DNA of 64,000 nt from Spirodela intermedia (taxonomy: Eukaryota > Streptophyta > Magnoliopsida > Alismatales > Araceae): assembly GCA_902729315.2 (NCBI GenBank), contig LR746267.1, forward strand, positions 6,450,424-6,514,423, read 5' to 3'. Under the pieces are notes generated by a model, which saw only the letters and a list, made by a program, of their open reading frames with translations, had not been told where the DNA came from and ran no database searches. Shown piece by piece: positions 23,754 through 36,800 of this stretch. The position numbers and the translations under genes are program-made. Within the stretch, counting starts at the first letter, position 1, and each line of letters starts with the position of its first letter.

Positions 23754-26700
23754 ATGGCGGACGCGCTCTCCAATATCCCGGCGTCCGTGATGAGGAATCT
23801 CGCGGATAAGCTCTATGAGAAGCGCAAGAACGCCGCCATCGAGGTTAGATATGTTTTTTTTGTGTGTTATATCCGCAGAATTTTGAAATTTCTTTCGGTT
23901 CCTTGGCAATTGGAGTTCCTAACTTATGCGAAATCTGCTGAGCAGGTTGAGGGAATTGTGAAGCAGTTAGCATTTGCTGGGGAGCACGACAAGATAACAT
24001 CCGTGATAAAACACTTGTCGACAGAGTTCACCTATTCCCCGCATTCGAACCATCGGAAGGTTTTCAGAACACCCAAATCCTCACATTGTGTTCTGACGTG
24101 CGCTTGCTTTTCCCCTCTCTTTCCTCAAGTCTATTTTTTCCTCTTTGAAGGGAGGGTTGATAGGACTTGCAGCAGTTACTGTTGGTTTGACCAATGACGC
24201 CGCCCAGCATTTAGAGGTATCTAGTTTCAGGCTGTCTTGTTATTCGTGCCCTCCTATTTTTGGATGTTCTATAGCTTTAAAAATATGTTCTATATCTCAA
24301 TTCTCTTTTTCATTCTCTGATTGTGATAGAAGGTTTAACTTGTAGGATATAGTGAGTTATGTTTGTCTGGAAATATCTCTCGTCTAACTCCTACCAAAAA
24401 TGCTAATGATATCTTCAGGTCTCTCATGATTTGATCTTATCATTCTTACCCAACTTAATCATTACAAAACAAAGAAAGTGTGTTCTGTGTGCCATACTAC
24501 TAGCCATGCGTTCCTAAGATAACAGATTCATCCCCTTCTTCAGTACAGAAAAGTTCTACTCAGTCTTTGACTAAATGTCTCTGTCAATTGAAAGGCTTAT
24601 TTGCCAATAAGCTTTCCCTATTAAAACAAGTTCTTCACAATTCCTGATCTTACATATTTTGTTGGTGCCATTGCAAACCTAGAACGTCATACATCACCTG
24701 CCTGGTTTCCTAGGAAGACTTGCATCCTAAGTATGAATTTTCCGGAGATTCTTATTCTTCTCTATGTAGACTCTACATGTGGTAAATGTTGACCCATAAA
24801 TGTAGAAAAATGATCGAATGAAAGTAGTCTTCTGTGTGTGAGATCCTTCATGCCCAAATAGTTACTTGAAAAAAAAAATTAGTGTTTTAAAACCTGATTT
24901 GGCATGTTCCTATGTCTACTTCAACCGACTACATTGCCAGAGTACTTTGTTTGTCCCACTTCCAGCACTATGTTTCTTCCTCAAACCTTGATTAAACCAA
25001 AAGATTTGCTACTCCTTTAATCTTTTTGTCTTTAGGATATCTCCCAATCTTTAACCACTATCTTCCTACTCTTGTAGAATGGTAAAAAGACTTGGGCATC
25101 ACTGATTTTAGGATCCTTTGCTGTTGCAAAGAGACATGGAATTTTCATTTAAATCTAAATTCAGTCACCATCTATGATTTATATGTAAACTTATTTGGCT
25201 TCCTGAACAAATGTCTAAGCTGGTCCACGACCACGTTTATAGAATTTGAACTTTCTCATAGTCTGGAAGTATGATTATTATATCTTCATGGTACTTCTGT
25301 TTAAATGGTGTTCAATCACCGCCTGTTAGGAAATCCAAAGTGAAGTGCCTAGCATTGGTGATGGCCAAGTCCTCAATTGTCTATGTTTATAATCTTTCCC
25401 CCAGTTTTACCATACAGTATTTGATTTTTTTGCTGCTTCTGATGAAAGAATATGTTCGGAATTGCTTTTATCTTCTTTTCCAGATTCCTGGGATCATGAA
25501 ATAGAAAGATAATAAACCGACAAGCTATCACAAATTCGCTCTTATAATCTTCAACCTATAGGATATAGCTGTGGATAATACAATATTCTACAATATTTCA
25601 CTAATCCTGTGGATAATACCCTTTCGGTAAGTGATGTCCCTAGATTAATGAGGAATTCGCTGAACTCTTGCCCGAAATTAAGTGTAAGTCCAGTAATATA
25701 TTCTAGTCACATACGATTCTCCCTGTTTATTTATAAGAACACGATAATGTCATCAACATAACATAGATGTGTTACATGTTTTGTGTATCCGGTGGATGTG
25801 GCTGAATCCCCTTAACAAACCCAAGTCTTCGTCCTCTTGCTTCAGTCTACTTGTCACTTCCGTAATCTGAGCGAATAGTGGTTGATATGACGATCTTGTG
25901 TTTACTTAATAGTACCCTTGTAATCTGCAGTTATATATGGTGCATAGCCGTCTACAAACGGCCCAGAAGAAAATTAGAACCTGATGTGGCTCGTTCCGGA
26001 TTTGCATCTATTAATTATGTTCCGATTCCTATGCCTACGGATGGAAAAGAAGATAATGATACTATTTCGTTTACACCTTATATTTTTCAATTTTCTGTTA
26101 AATTTTCCCATCAAATGTTGTTCGTTTTTGAGTAAAAAAACAGATTTGGTGATACTTTTCCTTGCATCTTCTATTTTTCAATTTTGTGTTAAATTTAACT
26201 CATCGTAACATCATTCTTTTTAGGACAAAAACAAAAGGTGCGACTTTACGATTCTCTGTCCTCGTCATATGGGAAATGAAGTGATAAGTAAAGAATACTA
26301 ATGAGATAGAAACAGGTCTCTAAAATGTATGCGTGTAAGAAAGTGATAATGAATCATACTGTATGCATGTAAAATGTATCAGAAAATGCTCAAGCTGAAG
26401 GAAATCTGAATGAGTATAGACTTTTTTTCTCTATTTGAATCATAATGTTCTTGGGCTCCTTTCACTCATAGTTCAAAAGAAGATACTAAATGAGTTTCTT
26501 CTGATTAGCTCAAATTGAAGGATTTAAAGAATGGTTTTCTCGTTACAAATGGAAGATACTTGTTAGGATGTAGCTTATTCGATCATTCATTTGGAAATCT
26601 GAATGGATGTGGTTTACAGGTTCACTGCAGCATTAAGCAGCTTCCTCCTCTTGTTGTGCGTTTCGTTTTATAGGTCCTTGAAATCCAAGGACATGTTCTC

Positions 26701-29700
26701 TCTCTTTGATCCCAATCTTATGTTATATTTACTGAGTTTGTGTGGCATTGTGTCATTTACTATTAGTATTTTCCTTTAATGAAAATATGAATACAAAGAA
26801 TTGAAATAATGAATTAAGTTGTAAGAATTTTACTTTTGAAGATCGGATAAGAGGCAGAAATATAATCTTTGTAAAAATCGGATAAAAGGATAGTATAGTC
26901 AGGTATTTTTTATTTATTTTTTTATCAGTCATAGAAAAGGTAGAAATATCAATGTTCTAATTTTTTTCTCAAAATTTATCAATATTTATGTGTTAATTGC
27001 AGCAAATTGTACCCCCTGTTCTCAACTCCTTTAATGACCAAGATAGCAGAGTTCGTTATTATGCTTGTGAAGCACTTTATAATATAGCTAAGGTAACTGT
27101 CGGCTCCTGGGTTATATTTGGCTTGAAATTTTGGGATTTCGTAATCATAACCGACCCCCTGATTCGGGTGCTCCATGAAGGTTGTAAGAGGAGATTTTAT
27201 CATATTCTTCAATCAAATATTTGATGCTCTTTGCAAGCTATCAGCAGACTCAGATGCCAATGTGCAGAGTGCTGCTCATCTTTTAGATCGGCTTGTAAAG
27301 GTAAATTGAATTAGCTGGTTCCTCGAGTTCACTAGCTTTTACTTATAGCCTGTTCCAGGCTGACTTACAATATGCTTGAATTGCCAGGATATTGTGACGG
27401 AGAGCGACCAATTCAGGTGCACCATCTGCCTCATACCATTCTGGTTTAGTCTGTGGAAAAAATGTTTCTTGGATAACAGGATCTTATCATGCCTTTTTGC
27501 AGCATAGAAGAGTTCATACCACTGTTAAGAGAGCGCATGAACGTACTCAACCCACATGTACGTCAGTTTCTAGTGGGATGGATCACAGTGCTGGATAGTG
27601 TGCCAGATATTGATATGCTTGGTTTTCTTCCAGATTTTCTTGATGGTAGGAGGTCCTAGCGAATCATTGCTTTCTCAGAATATTTCGAAAAGTGTAACAA
27701 ATCTTCCTTCTATATGTAGGTTTGTTCAACATGTTAAGTGATTCTAGCCGTGAAATACGGCAGCAAGCTGACTCTGCACTTTCTGAGTTTCTTCAAGAAA
27801 TAAAGAACTCGCCAGTATCTATCTCCTTTCATTATCTCCCTTAGTAGGCTATAAGATTTCTCCAGATTTCCTATTGTTTTTTGTCTTTCTTCATGCTGTT
27901 GCTTCTAACTCTACTTAAATTTGAAGAATGTAGATTATGGTCGTATGGCTGAAATACTGGTGCAAAGGGCAAGTTCTCCTGATGAGTTTACCCGATTGAC
28001 AGCCATAACATGGGTAGGAATAAAATCTCACCTTGCATGTGATAATGAATTTGAACTATGCACGTTCAATTAGACCAACTGTTATTCTTATTCACATCGT
28101 GCAGATAAATGAATTTGTAAAACTTGGTGGTGATCAACTTGTTCCTTACTATGCTGCCATCCTTGGAGCTATATTGCCTTGTATATCTGACAAAGAGGAG
28201 AAAATAAGAGCAGTAAGTAGCTTTACTAACTCTTACAATATTTTCAGCTACTGTTGTTTTTTGTAGTTTGAGTCATTGATAGATTTATCTCATCTATACA
28301 AGGGATACAATCACATCCTCCTCTCTCTAGTGTGAAATAAATGTCTTATGCTTGTTTGATTTTTTGCTTTCCTTTTTTAAGTATTGCCTTATTGGATTAT
28401 GTTCTCACTTAAAATGAGAAGTGTTTTCTTTTTCTTTCTAGGACAGCAGGGCTTGGTTATCTTTTCATGTGCAATGAAGTTATCTCTTCTTTCCTCAGTC
28501 AGCCCTTGCATCTGATATGTGCAGGTTGCTCGAGAAACCAATGAAGAGCTTCGTGCCATCCGTGCTGATCCAGCAGATGGATTTGATATAGGTTCCATCC
28601 TCTCTATTGCAAGGAGGTGCAATCTTTTATTTCCTTGGAATTTTTTTAGGTTTTGGGTTATTATTTCCTTCGAAGCTTTGGTTTGGCATGTTTCTTGCAC
28701 CGATAAAGAACAACAGGAGTCCTTAATTGAAGTGGGCTTTTGTCTTCTATGCTCATGGATAGGTCATTTTTATTTCTTAATATCTTTCACAGCAAATAAT
28801 TGATTAAATTTTGATCCGGTTTAATTTTATCTCCAGTCAATTATCAAGTGAATGGGAGGCTACTCGAATTGAAGCACTGAATTGGATGGCTACTCTTTTG
28901 GCACGGCATCGTGCTGAGGTAGTTAATCATTTCGTTTTGACCTTTTATGAAGTTGCGTTTATGCATCATATCTGTCATATTCTTTTGACTCTTTAATTGG
29001 TCCTAATCACATTCACTTGACAAAATTTGAAGTTTTAACTATCTATGAAAGATAATTAACTGGTGATAGCTGTGCTGATGCTGTGTACGTGTTCAGTGAT
29101 AGGATCAAGCCATACAAGTCCACCTGGATTTCTTTTTGTGCTCCCTGAGTGTGACACTTGAAACACTATTCCAAGAGGTTTTTCAAGAGAGCAAATGTTA
29201 ATAATTTCATGTTAGATTCCCTCCTTTTCATTGGAAAAAACAGAACTTTACTGTCCCCTCAGCAATTGGGGAATGCTTTGGAAGGAATCATGTTTACTTG
29301 GGGTGATATTCACGTTGTGTTATCCCTAGAAGGGTTCTGAAATGTTGCCTAAGTCTTAGACGTTTGTCATAGACATGTTGTGCTACACATGATAAATACA
29401 CATTTGTCTTTACATTTTTCGCTTGATCATCGGTATGGTATTTCAGTGGGTGGAATATCTCTATGATGCTATGTTTACTATAAAATGTATTATACCATGT
29501 TTGGTATAAATGAAGAACTGTAATCATAGTTAAATTTAATGTATACATGACCTTAATGATGTTGGCGTGGATAATATCCTTATCCAAACCCAATATTCTC
29601 AAGTGCTTTAAGAACCTCGTCAAACAGTGGGAGAAAGTGGGAACCCCAGGAAGACAGGAAGAAAAACGCCTATGAACGGTAGGAGAAGGTCGGAACACCA

Positions 29701-32700
29701 TTAGATCCCTAGATGTTGAGTTAGAGTGGAAAATAGATGGAGGCACTAAAACCCTAGACCGAACGGGTGAGAGAATTCTTTTCTTTCTTCTTCCTACTTC
29801 TGTTCATCCTAGGCGTAATGTCTTCATTATATGGAATTAATTATCTCTCTTATACGAAAGTTTCTTGATTGGGGGCATTCCAGGTCTCCATTCTTATATG
29901 CTTTTGCTAAAAATTTCCAGCTATGGTTCCTCAGTACAACACGGCCAACTAACACCGGCCTTTGCTATCCTTTAAAACTTCAAAAGTCGTCCTGAGTTCC
30001 TTTGGTTGTTGCTTTGTTAGAAAACTCCTGTTGCATAGATTAGTTTTGTGCTTTGGGCGACAAGCAACATGCTTGTTGTCTTTAATTAGTTTATTTTATG
30101 CCATTTTTTGCTCGTTTAATTTCCATGATTTTTCTTCGAACAGGTTATCGTATTCTTGAGCGACATCTTTGATTCGTTGCTGAGAGCACTGTCAGATCCT
30201 TCTAATGAGGTAGGCTTTTTGTTGGTGCTTCATTTTTTTTCTCAAAACTACATTGTGCACTTGTAGAAAAACACCTATCTGTAATGTCTTTAAGTCAGGC
30301 TATTTCCTGTCACAAACTCTTGCATTATCACTGTGGCCTGTGACAAAATATGATGTTCTAGAGTTTCAGACGACCAGGCCTTCCTAGGCCCCTATCCAAG
30401 TCTCTCTAAATACTACTGACGCCATTTCATGTGGCACATTTGATGTTTGCTTGTCGAAAGTATGATGACAGGGAGAAAGAGTGCTCGTCCCGTTTTCAAA
30501 TTAATGCGTAACCCAATTAATCATTTTTTTCACTGAATACCCATTCCATAAAGTTTATTATTCACAGGAGAATTTAATGATTATACAACCCTCATACAGG
30601 CAGTATGACGAAAAAATTATGTCGTCGACTTTATTTTTGTTGGGTGTGTTCCTCTTGTTCTTTGGATGGAAGCAATCAGATTTTTAAAATTTTTCCCAGA
30701 GGAAAATATTTATCTTACATTTTTCAGTAGAAAGATGACTTGATCTTACTCTCATGTCATTTTCCTTTCTTTTTTTTTTTTGGCTTTTTTTACACATGTA
30801 AATGAGTTCTTAAAGATTCAATTTTGTTAATCTGCAGGTTGTTCTTCTTGTACTGGAGGTTCATGCTTGTATTGCAAGAGATGACCTTCATTTCCGTGAT
30901 CTGGTTCGTTATTTGGTGCAAAATTTTAAGATTGACAATTCCCTTTTGGAGAAGTGAGTATTATCCGTGCTACTTTTACTTTGCAACTTATTAATGAGAA
31001 ACACGCGCTCCTTTTACTTGACAGCTGTTACATTGTTATTTCAGGCGTGGTGCATTAATAGTACGTCGACTTTGTGTTCTTTTGGACGCTGAGCGTGTTT
31101 ACCGTGAATTCTCAATAATTCTAGAGGGAGAAGACTTGGACTTTGCATCTGTCATGGTTCAGGTTACCATTTTATTGGCATCTGAATGTGAATATTTCCA
31201 ATCATACAATTCTCGCATTTTTCTAAGATCTTGCACTTTGACTACACTTCAGGCCTTGAATTTGATCTTGCTCACTTCGTCTGAGTTATCAGAATTGCGT
31301 GTGCTTCTAAAACAGTCTTTGGTGAATTCCTCTGGGAAAGACCTATTCGTTTCTCTCTACTCTTCTTGGTGTCATTCGCCAATGGCAACTGTTAGTCTGT
31401 GCCTTCTGGCCCAGGTAGGTGTTGTCTAGATGGTTCAGGCAACTTGAGCTCGTGTATTTTTCCTTTTCAAACATTTAAATCAGTGTTGTTCTGCACCAGG
31501 CGTACCAACACGCGAGCTCTGTGATTCAGTCACTGGGAGAGGAGGACATAAATGTTAAGTTTCTTGTACAGCTAGATAAATTGATTCGTCTTCTCGAGAC
31601 TCCAATATTTGCATATCTAAGATTGCAGGTATGCCATGCCTGTCCCGCTTATATTTTTTTTCATTCAGAATTTTATGGTAGATTCATGCACTTGTTACAG
31701 GCGAAACACTGTTTAGCCGTAACTCATGTTAGTGACAATGTATGAAGGTGTCTGAGAGAAAACACAGATGAAATTTGGTTGCTTGTGTAAGAGACAATAG
31801 GTTGCTGCCTGAGATTTTTCGCTACAGGTTTAGGTTTCCGTGATGACACAGAGTTTCTTTGAATAAGATAGATCGATAGATCTTAGTATGTAATGGTCTT
31901 CATTGAGCAAAGATTTCTATCCTAGGCATGAGTCGCGGCTCATGTATGGTGCCTCAATCGACTTCAGTGTTGGTCTCACTGAAGGAGGCAAGGATAGTAC
32001 TGCTATATAACTTCATTTGTGCCATCGCAGACTTGATTTCCACCTCTTTTTTTTTTTTTTTACCATCTTTCGGTTGAATGGGGAAAGATTTAGCATCTTC
32101 TTGATGGGGTAAAGAATAGTTTTGACTTCATTTGATTGCTTTGGAAACGAGGAGTCAAAATGAATTATCCTCAGAATTATCCTCTAAACCACCAAGCATC
32201 CGAGGGATCCTCCTCCCCACATGATAAGAAAGCGATATTCTCATGAAGAATTCGGCTCTCTTCTCCTGTTTCATGGCACTGCCTTTGACAACATCCACGT
32301 TACCAGAATCTTTGCAGGCATTATTAACTTGACTCTGTACAATGTCCAGCTTCTCGAACCCGGAAAGTACACATGGTTGTTGAAGACGCTGAACGGCCTT
32401 CTGATGCTGCTTCCGCAGGTAAACTATGCCGTTTTTGGTAGCGTACGTTCACAGTTATGCTCTCAAGTATGTGAAGTTTTCTCTCAGTTTCTCAGAACCA
32501 TTATGCTCATACTATGTTTCCGTTTCTCTTTGGCCTCTTCCCTCCCCTCATCCTCTCTTCTTCTTCTCTTGCTCATGCAGCAAAGCGTGGCTTTTAAGAT
32601 CCTACGGACCCGGATAAAAACAGTGCCATCGTTTGCCCTGGGCAGCGCTCAGTTTGAGAGAAGAACGCCGTGGAATCCGGCGCAGCGGGACTCCGACGAA

Positions 32701-33044
32701 ATCCCGGATCAGGAAACTGAGAGTATCCCCGAATCAGAGATCGACTTCGCCGCCAGGCTCGAGCAATTCGAGGGCATGCAGCGGCTGCACCGGGTGCACG
32801 CCAAGTCCCAGATGCAGTCGAGGGACTTGCCACCGTCCACGCTGTCGCAGGTGCCTTGGGGGAGGGGGGGTGTTGCCTCTTCCCATCTCTTCTTCCCGGA
32901 AGAACACCCCTTGTCTTAATACTTAAATTCTTTCCCCATCAGGAAATCCGAAGATCGGAAGAGCCCCGCCAGCCATTCTCCATGGCCGAGATCAGCCGGC
33001 CCCCTTCCCGGTCGTCATGGCCGGTCGCCAGCCCGTCCCAATAA
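23754..33044 (+). CDS. VAC14: VAC14 homologue (scaffold of the PIKfyve/FAB1 phosphoinositide kinase complex), 20 exons
   Basis: VAC14 binds FAB1/PIKfyve and the phosphatase FIG4 to control PtdIns(3,5)P2 on vacuolar and endosomal membranes. Exons: 23754-23843, 23946-24059, 24151-24216, 27003-27092, 27181-27300, 27388-27416, 27503-27645, 27720-27814, 27927-28013, 28105-28212, 28525-28616, 28837-28918, 30144-30209, 30838-30953, 31045-31162, 31253-31414, 31500-31628, 32350-32418, 32581-32850, 32943-33044. Phases close to give 715 aa, the expected size. HEAT-type repeats run through the protein, and the N-terminal FAB1-binding block ([29 protein letters not shown]) is clear. The FIG4-binding C-terminal region contains [17 protein letters not shown] and [18 protein letters not shown]. 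The tail is Ser/Arg-rich. Intron 3 is long (2.8 kb) and carries retroelement debris. Confidence 0.92.
24217..27002 (-). mobile_element. VAC14 intron 3 with reverse-transcriptase debris
   Basis: The intron is far longer than its neighbours. On the minus strand near 25775-25738 it reads [13 protein letters not shown], a reverse-transcriptase active-site motif, followed by stops. Whether this came from a copia or a LINE element cannot be settled by eye. The rest is AT-rich without recognisable coding. Confidence 0.45.
28919..30143. other. VAC14 intron 12
   Basis: A 1.2-kb intron between exons 12 and 13. I see no gene or clear repeat in it; the open frames inside are short and domain-free. Confidence 0.6.
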
Positions 33045-33832
33045 CCCGTCTCTCTTCCTGGCTGTAAGGATGGAACTGCTATTCTTTGGTCTTGTTCTTG
33101 GTTGGTCATATGCTTACTCGTCTTCTTCTGTTTTTTTTTTTGCCATTTTCGGTCTGTCAGAGAGAGGGCCGGCTGATGTGGTTTTGTATTCGGCTTTGCC
33201 CCCATTGAGGCGTTTGGTGTGACGATCACTCTCCCCCACACCGCCAATAAGGCAGTCAGAGCTCCGCCACATGTACATTGTATGTAGTAAACTAGCCGCC
33301 GCCCTTGGCCGCGTCCTCCATATTTTTTCCTCCTCCCCCCACTTTTGAGACTTTCCTTCACCTCATGGATGCTCTGTACTCACCTGCCTTGCCCTTCTGG
33401 ACGATTTTCCTCGTGAAGGAGTTTTGTGGAAACCCACGGGTCAACACTCTCTCTCTCTCTCTCTCTCTCTCCCTCTCTATCCATCTTATATTATATCGAT
33501 AGATAGTAAAAGCACTGCTGATAGCTCGCCTGGCCTGAAAAATTTAATAAAGGGGCTCCGTACAAGAATCCTTGGAGATATGCCCCTGCGCTCTAAGTCA
33601 TTCCCAAGCGAATGCCTGGCCCATAGTGGAAAGGAGATAACTCGTAGTTTTCCTCCCTCTTGCGATTTGTTATTAACTTTATATCCTTACAATTGTCGGA
33701 TTTACCTTTTATGAATATTAAATTGTGGAGTTACTTGCCGACGAGGTTTTGCAGGGGCTTTATATCGTTTGTCCCCTCCCTCCCTTCCCTTCTCCATGTT
33801 CTTATAGACGGTGTGTCACCTTCGCGGCCTCC
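33045..33832 (+). promoter_or_regulatory. VAC14 3' flank and promoter/leader of the plastid DnaJ gene
   Basis: It contains a (CT)n tract at 33447-33478 and a pyrimidine-rich leader just before the DnaJ ATG (TCCCCTCCCTCCC near 33772). No gene is visible. Confidence 0.5.
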
Positions 33833-36800
33833 ATGGCTGCCTCGCCCCTATCTCCCGCACTTGGGCTCCCCTTCCTGTCGAATTCTGCTGCTCCAGCGGG
33901 GAGAACTTTCCTATGCTGCGCCTTCAGGACTGGATTGGCTTCGAGAGCCTCGAGAGTGTCCCACGAGGATGAGGCGCTCTTCGCCAGCGTTGCGCCTCGG
34001 TTCCGTCGGTCCCGATGCCGCTGCCGTCCCCGTCCAGACCGCCCGTCGCGTCGGAGAGGCATGGTGGTGATGGCTAAGGGGTCGGATTACTATGCCACTC
34101 TGAATCTCCGCCGGAACGCGACGTTGCAGGAGATAAAGACGGCTTACAGGAGCCTCGCTCGTAAGGTGGACTTTTTTTATGATGCGGCTCTTGTCTTCTG
34201 TTCCTTAGGTCGCCTTATTTGATGTAAAGTGAATATGCTGGCCTCAGCTGGCTTAGATTTCAATTTATCAGTGTTGACTTCTTTTGGATTGTTGCTGGTA
34301 AGATCACCATTGTTTGATGCGAGAAAGGTGTTAAATGAGCCTTCCATCATCTCCTATAAAACGGATAAGATTATGAAGTAAATTCGCAGATAGCTCAGAT
34401 TATTACATTACTGCTGACCAAGACACTAGACAGCGTGGCATCTGGGATCTAGATATGCCCATCTCCACCGAAAGTGACGATAGTGAAGCGGAAGATTTCA
34501 AGTGAACAATTCCTTTCTTGGAATCACCTAGCATCATTGCCACCCGTTCATGTGGGAAGGTATAGAAGCCACCATGGAACATTTGTTCCTATGGTATAAG
34601 CCATTCCGCCAAAAGATGTGTTTTGGTGTCGTAACTGGGGTTTAATCAGCACTGATACTCGAAGAAGACCACAGAGTATCGTGGCCTATCGTGTACACAA
34701 TCTTTTGGGCCTATGGAAAGTGAGTTATTTTCTTTTTTATATAATTTGTGAATATATGGTATCATTCATTTTCATAAAACGAAAAAAAGGCAGGAACCGC
34801 AGCATTCATTCGGTGCATCTCTGAATTTCGCAATTCCAATATATGTGACAAATTAAAAGGACTTTGAGGTCATTAGACAGTTCCATAGTTGGTGATTGAT
34901 CCCTGGTGCGCAAGTGATTTAATTTAGTTATGTACTCTCCTGAAGGAATAACTTGTACAGTTGTAGAGCTACGAAGGGTACATCGAGTTTGATCAACACT
35001 TGTACTTTTTTCACGACGTCAAAAAGTTGCCAACTTTTTTGAGAGAAATTTGCATAGCTCAAAGATTTTTCGAACACATTTGACAATAACTCTGTAGACT
35101 CTTAAAAGATGAACTTAACTCAAAAATCATTATTTATTTTTTACTATTTCCTAATGGAGTCCTGCGTTAGGCATTGGGAGCTTTTGTATTTATATTCATT
35201 TTTTAGAGTATTCTGCTCGGAATGCTAGTTGAAAATATTGGATGGCCCAAGACTTGGGGAATGACATTCTTCCATTTGGATGAAAAATCTTGAAAGTAAT
35301 CAACTGTAAAAGCTTATGCGAAGTAAATCTGCGGAAGGTCGATATTTTGGATATCTCTAATGACATAAAATTAGCCATCGTGTGGGCTCCATGCATGCAC
35401 ACTTCATGTGGCTGGATGTGGTCTTCCCTCCGTTACCTATGCCTAGAATGTCACTATCAAGGACAAATGGTTTTGGAGTTCACTCGAGATATTTTACCAA
35501 CTGATAACTGCTCTATATACAGGAAAGTTTAACGCTGGTTTTGTTTTAGGGCATCTTGTTTGAGACTGCAGGACGAGCAATTTAAGTTTTTTATACTTCA
35601 TTGTATGTCAACTTGGAGTGTCGAAAATGTGCTTATATGATTTGGTTTTAAATCGAACACAATTTTGATCAAGTCTCCTGTCCAACTCTGGTTAATTTTT
35701 AAGGGGTTTTTAATATATCTGCAATTATCTCTTACCAATGTTCACAACCAACTCCATATTATTCTTCATACCAAAAATACTGTTTCCATATTATTCCTCT
35801 TTCCTAAGACTTACAATGTTTATCATTAAACCTTGTTTTCGTTCCATATTATAAACTTCAACACAGGTAAGTTGGGATAGGCCAGGAGAAGGGTGAGGAA
35901 TTATCTAAGATATAATCCTAGTTCTGCCATTGACTGCGTGGGAGATGATTTAAAAGAAACAATCATAGAGATTTTTTGGTATGGAGCATGAGAAGTAAAG
36001 AAACAAAGGCAATCAATCATTGAGGCAAATGATCATGATAAAATGTATTTTCGTGTGAAATGATCAATTCGTTTATCGTGAAGTGGAAATCATGCATGTT
36101 CATTACTCACCTTGAATGAATTGATTGATTGACGGATTAAGTCTGAAATGCCAATTAGAAGCATCCTTTAAAAACTGTTTTGTGACTCCTGATTCCAGTG
36201 ATATAGTAAGTGTTAATATGAAGAGGAAATAAAAGGCCCCTGCGATGATTCTCTATGTCTCAGCTGGCATAATCTTTAATGTTAAACACGACTTAACGTG
36301 CATCACCATCAACAGCTTGTGCACTCTGATGAAAGAGCAATTATGTAGATTTGCATCTTGTTCTGTGGAGTTCATCTAGTGGTATCACGGTATGTTGGGA
36401 ATCTGGCACCTAGGATTGTTGCCATACTGCGAGTTGCAGTTATTAATTATAATCTTGGTTTTTTAAAATACAAATTGATATACGTCCAAAACTTTGTATC
36501 ATTTATGCAGATTTTTTTTTGTTACAGTACCATCCAGATATGAATAAAAGCCCTGGGGCAGAAGAGAAATTCAAAGAAATCAGCGCTGCCTATGAGGTAT
36601 TTGCATTCTATGTTTCATTATTCATTGCCCTGATCTGTGTTAAAAAGTTGTGTACATCTTTTTAGTTTTAAATTTAGTTTTTCTTAAGCAGTGTGGGAAT
36701 AGTTGTGATTTGTTGCAGGAACCTAGCGTCTGTAATAACGTTATCACATTAATATGTAAAATAATCCGGTCATTCTACTCAAAAGTCAGCCTATTTTTAA

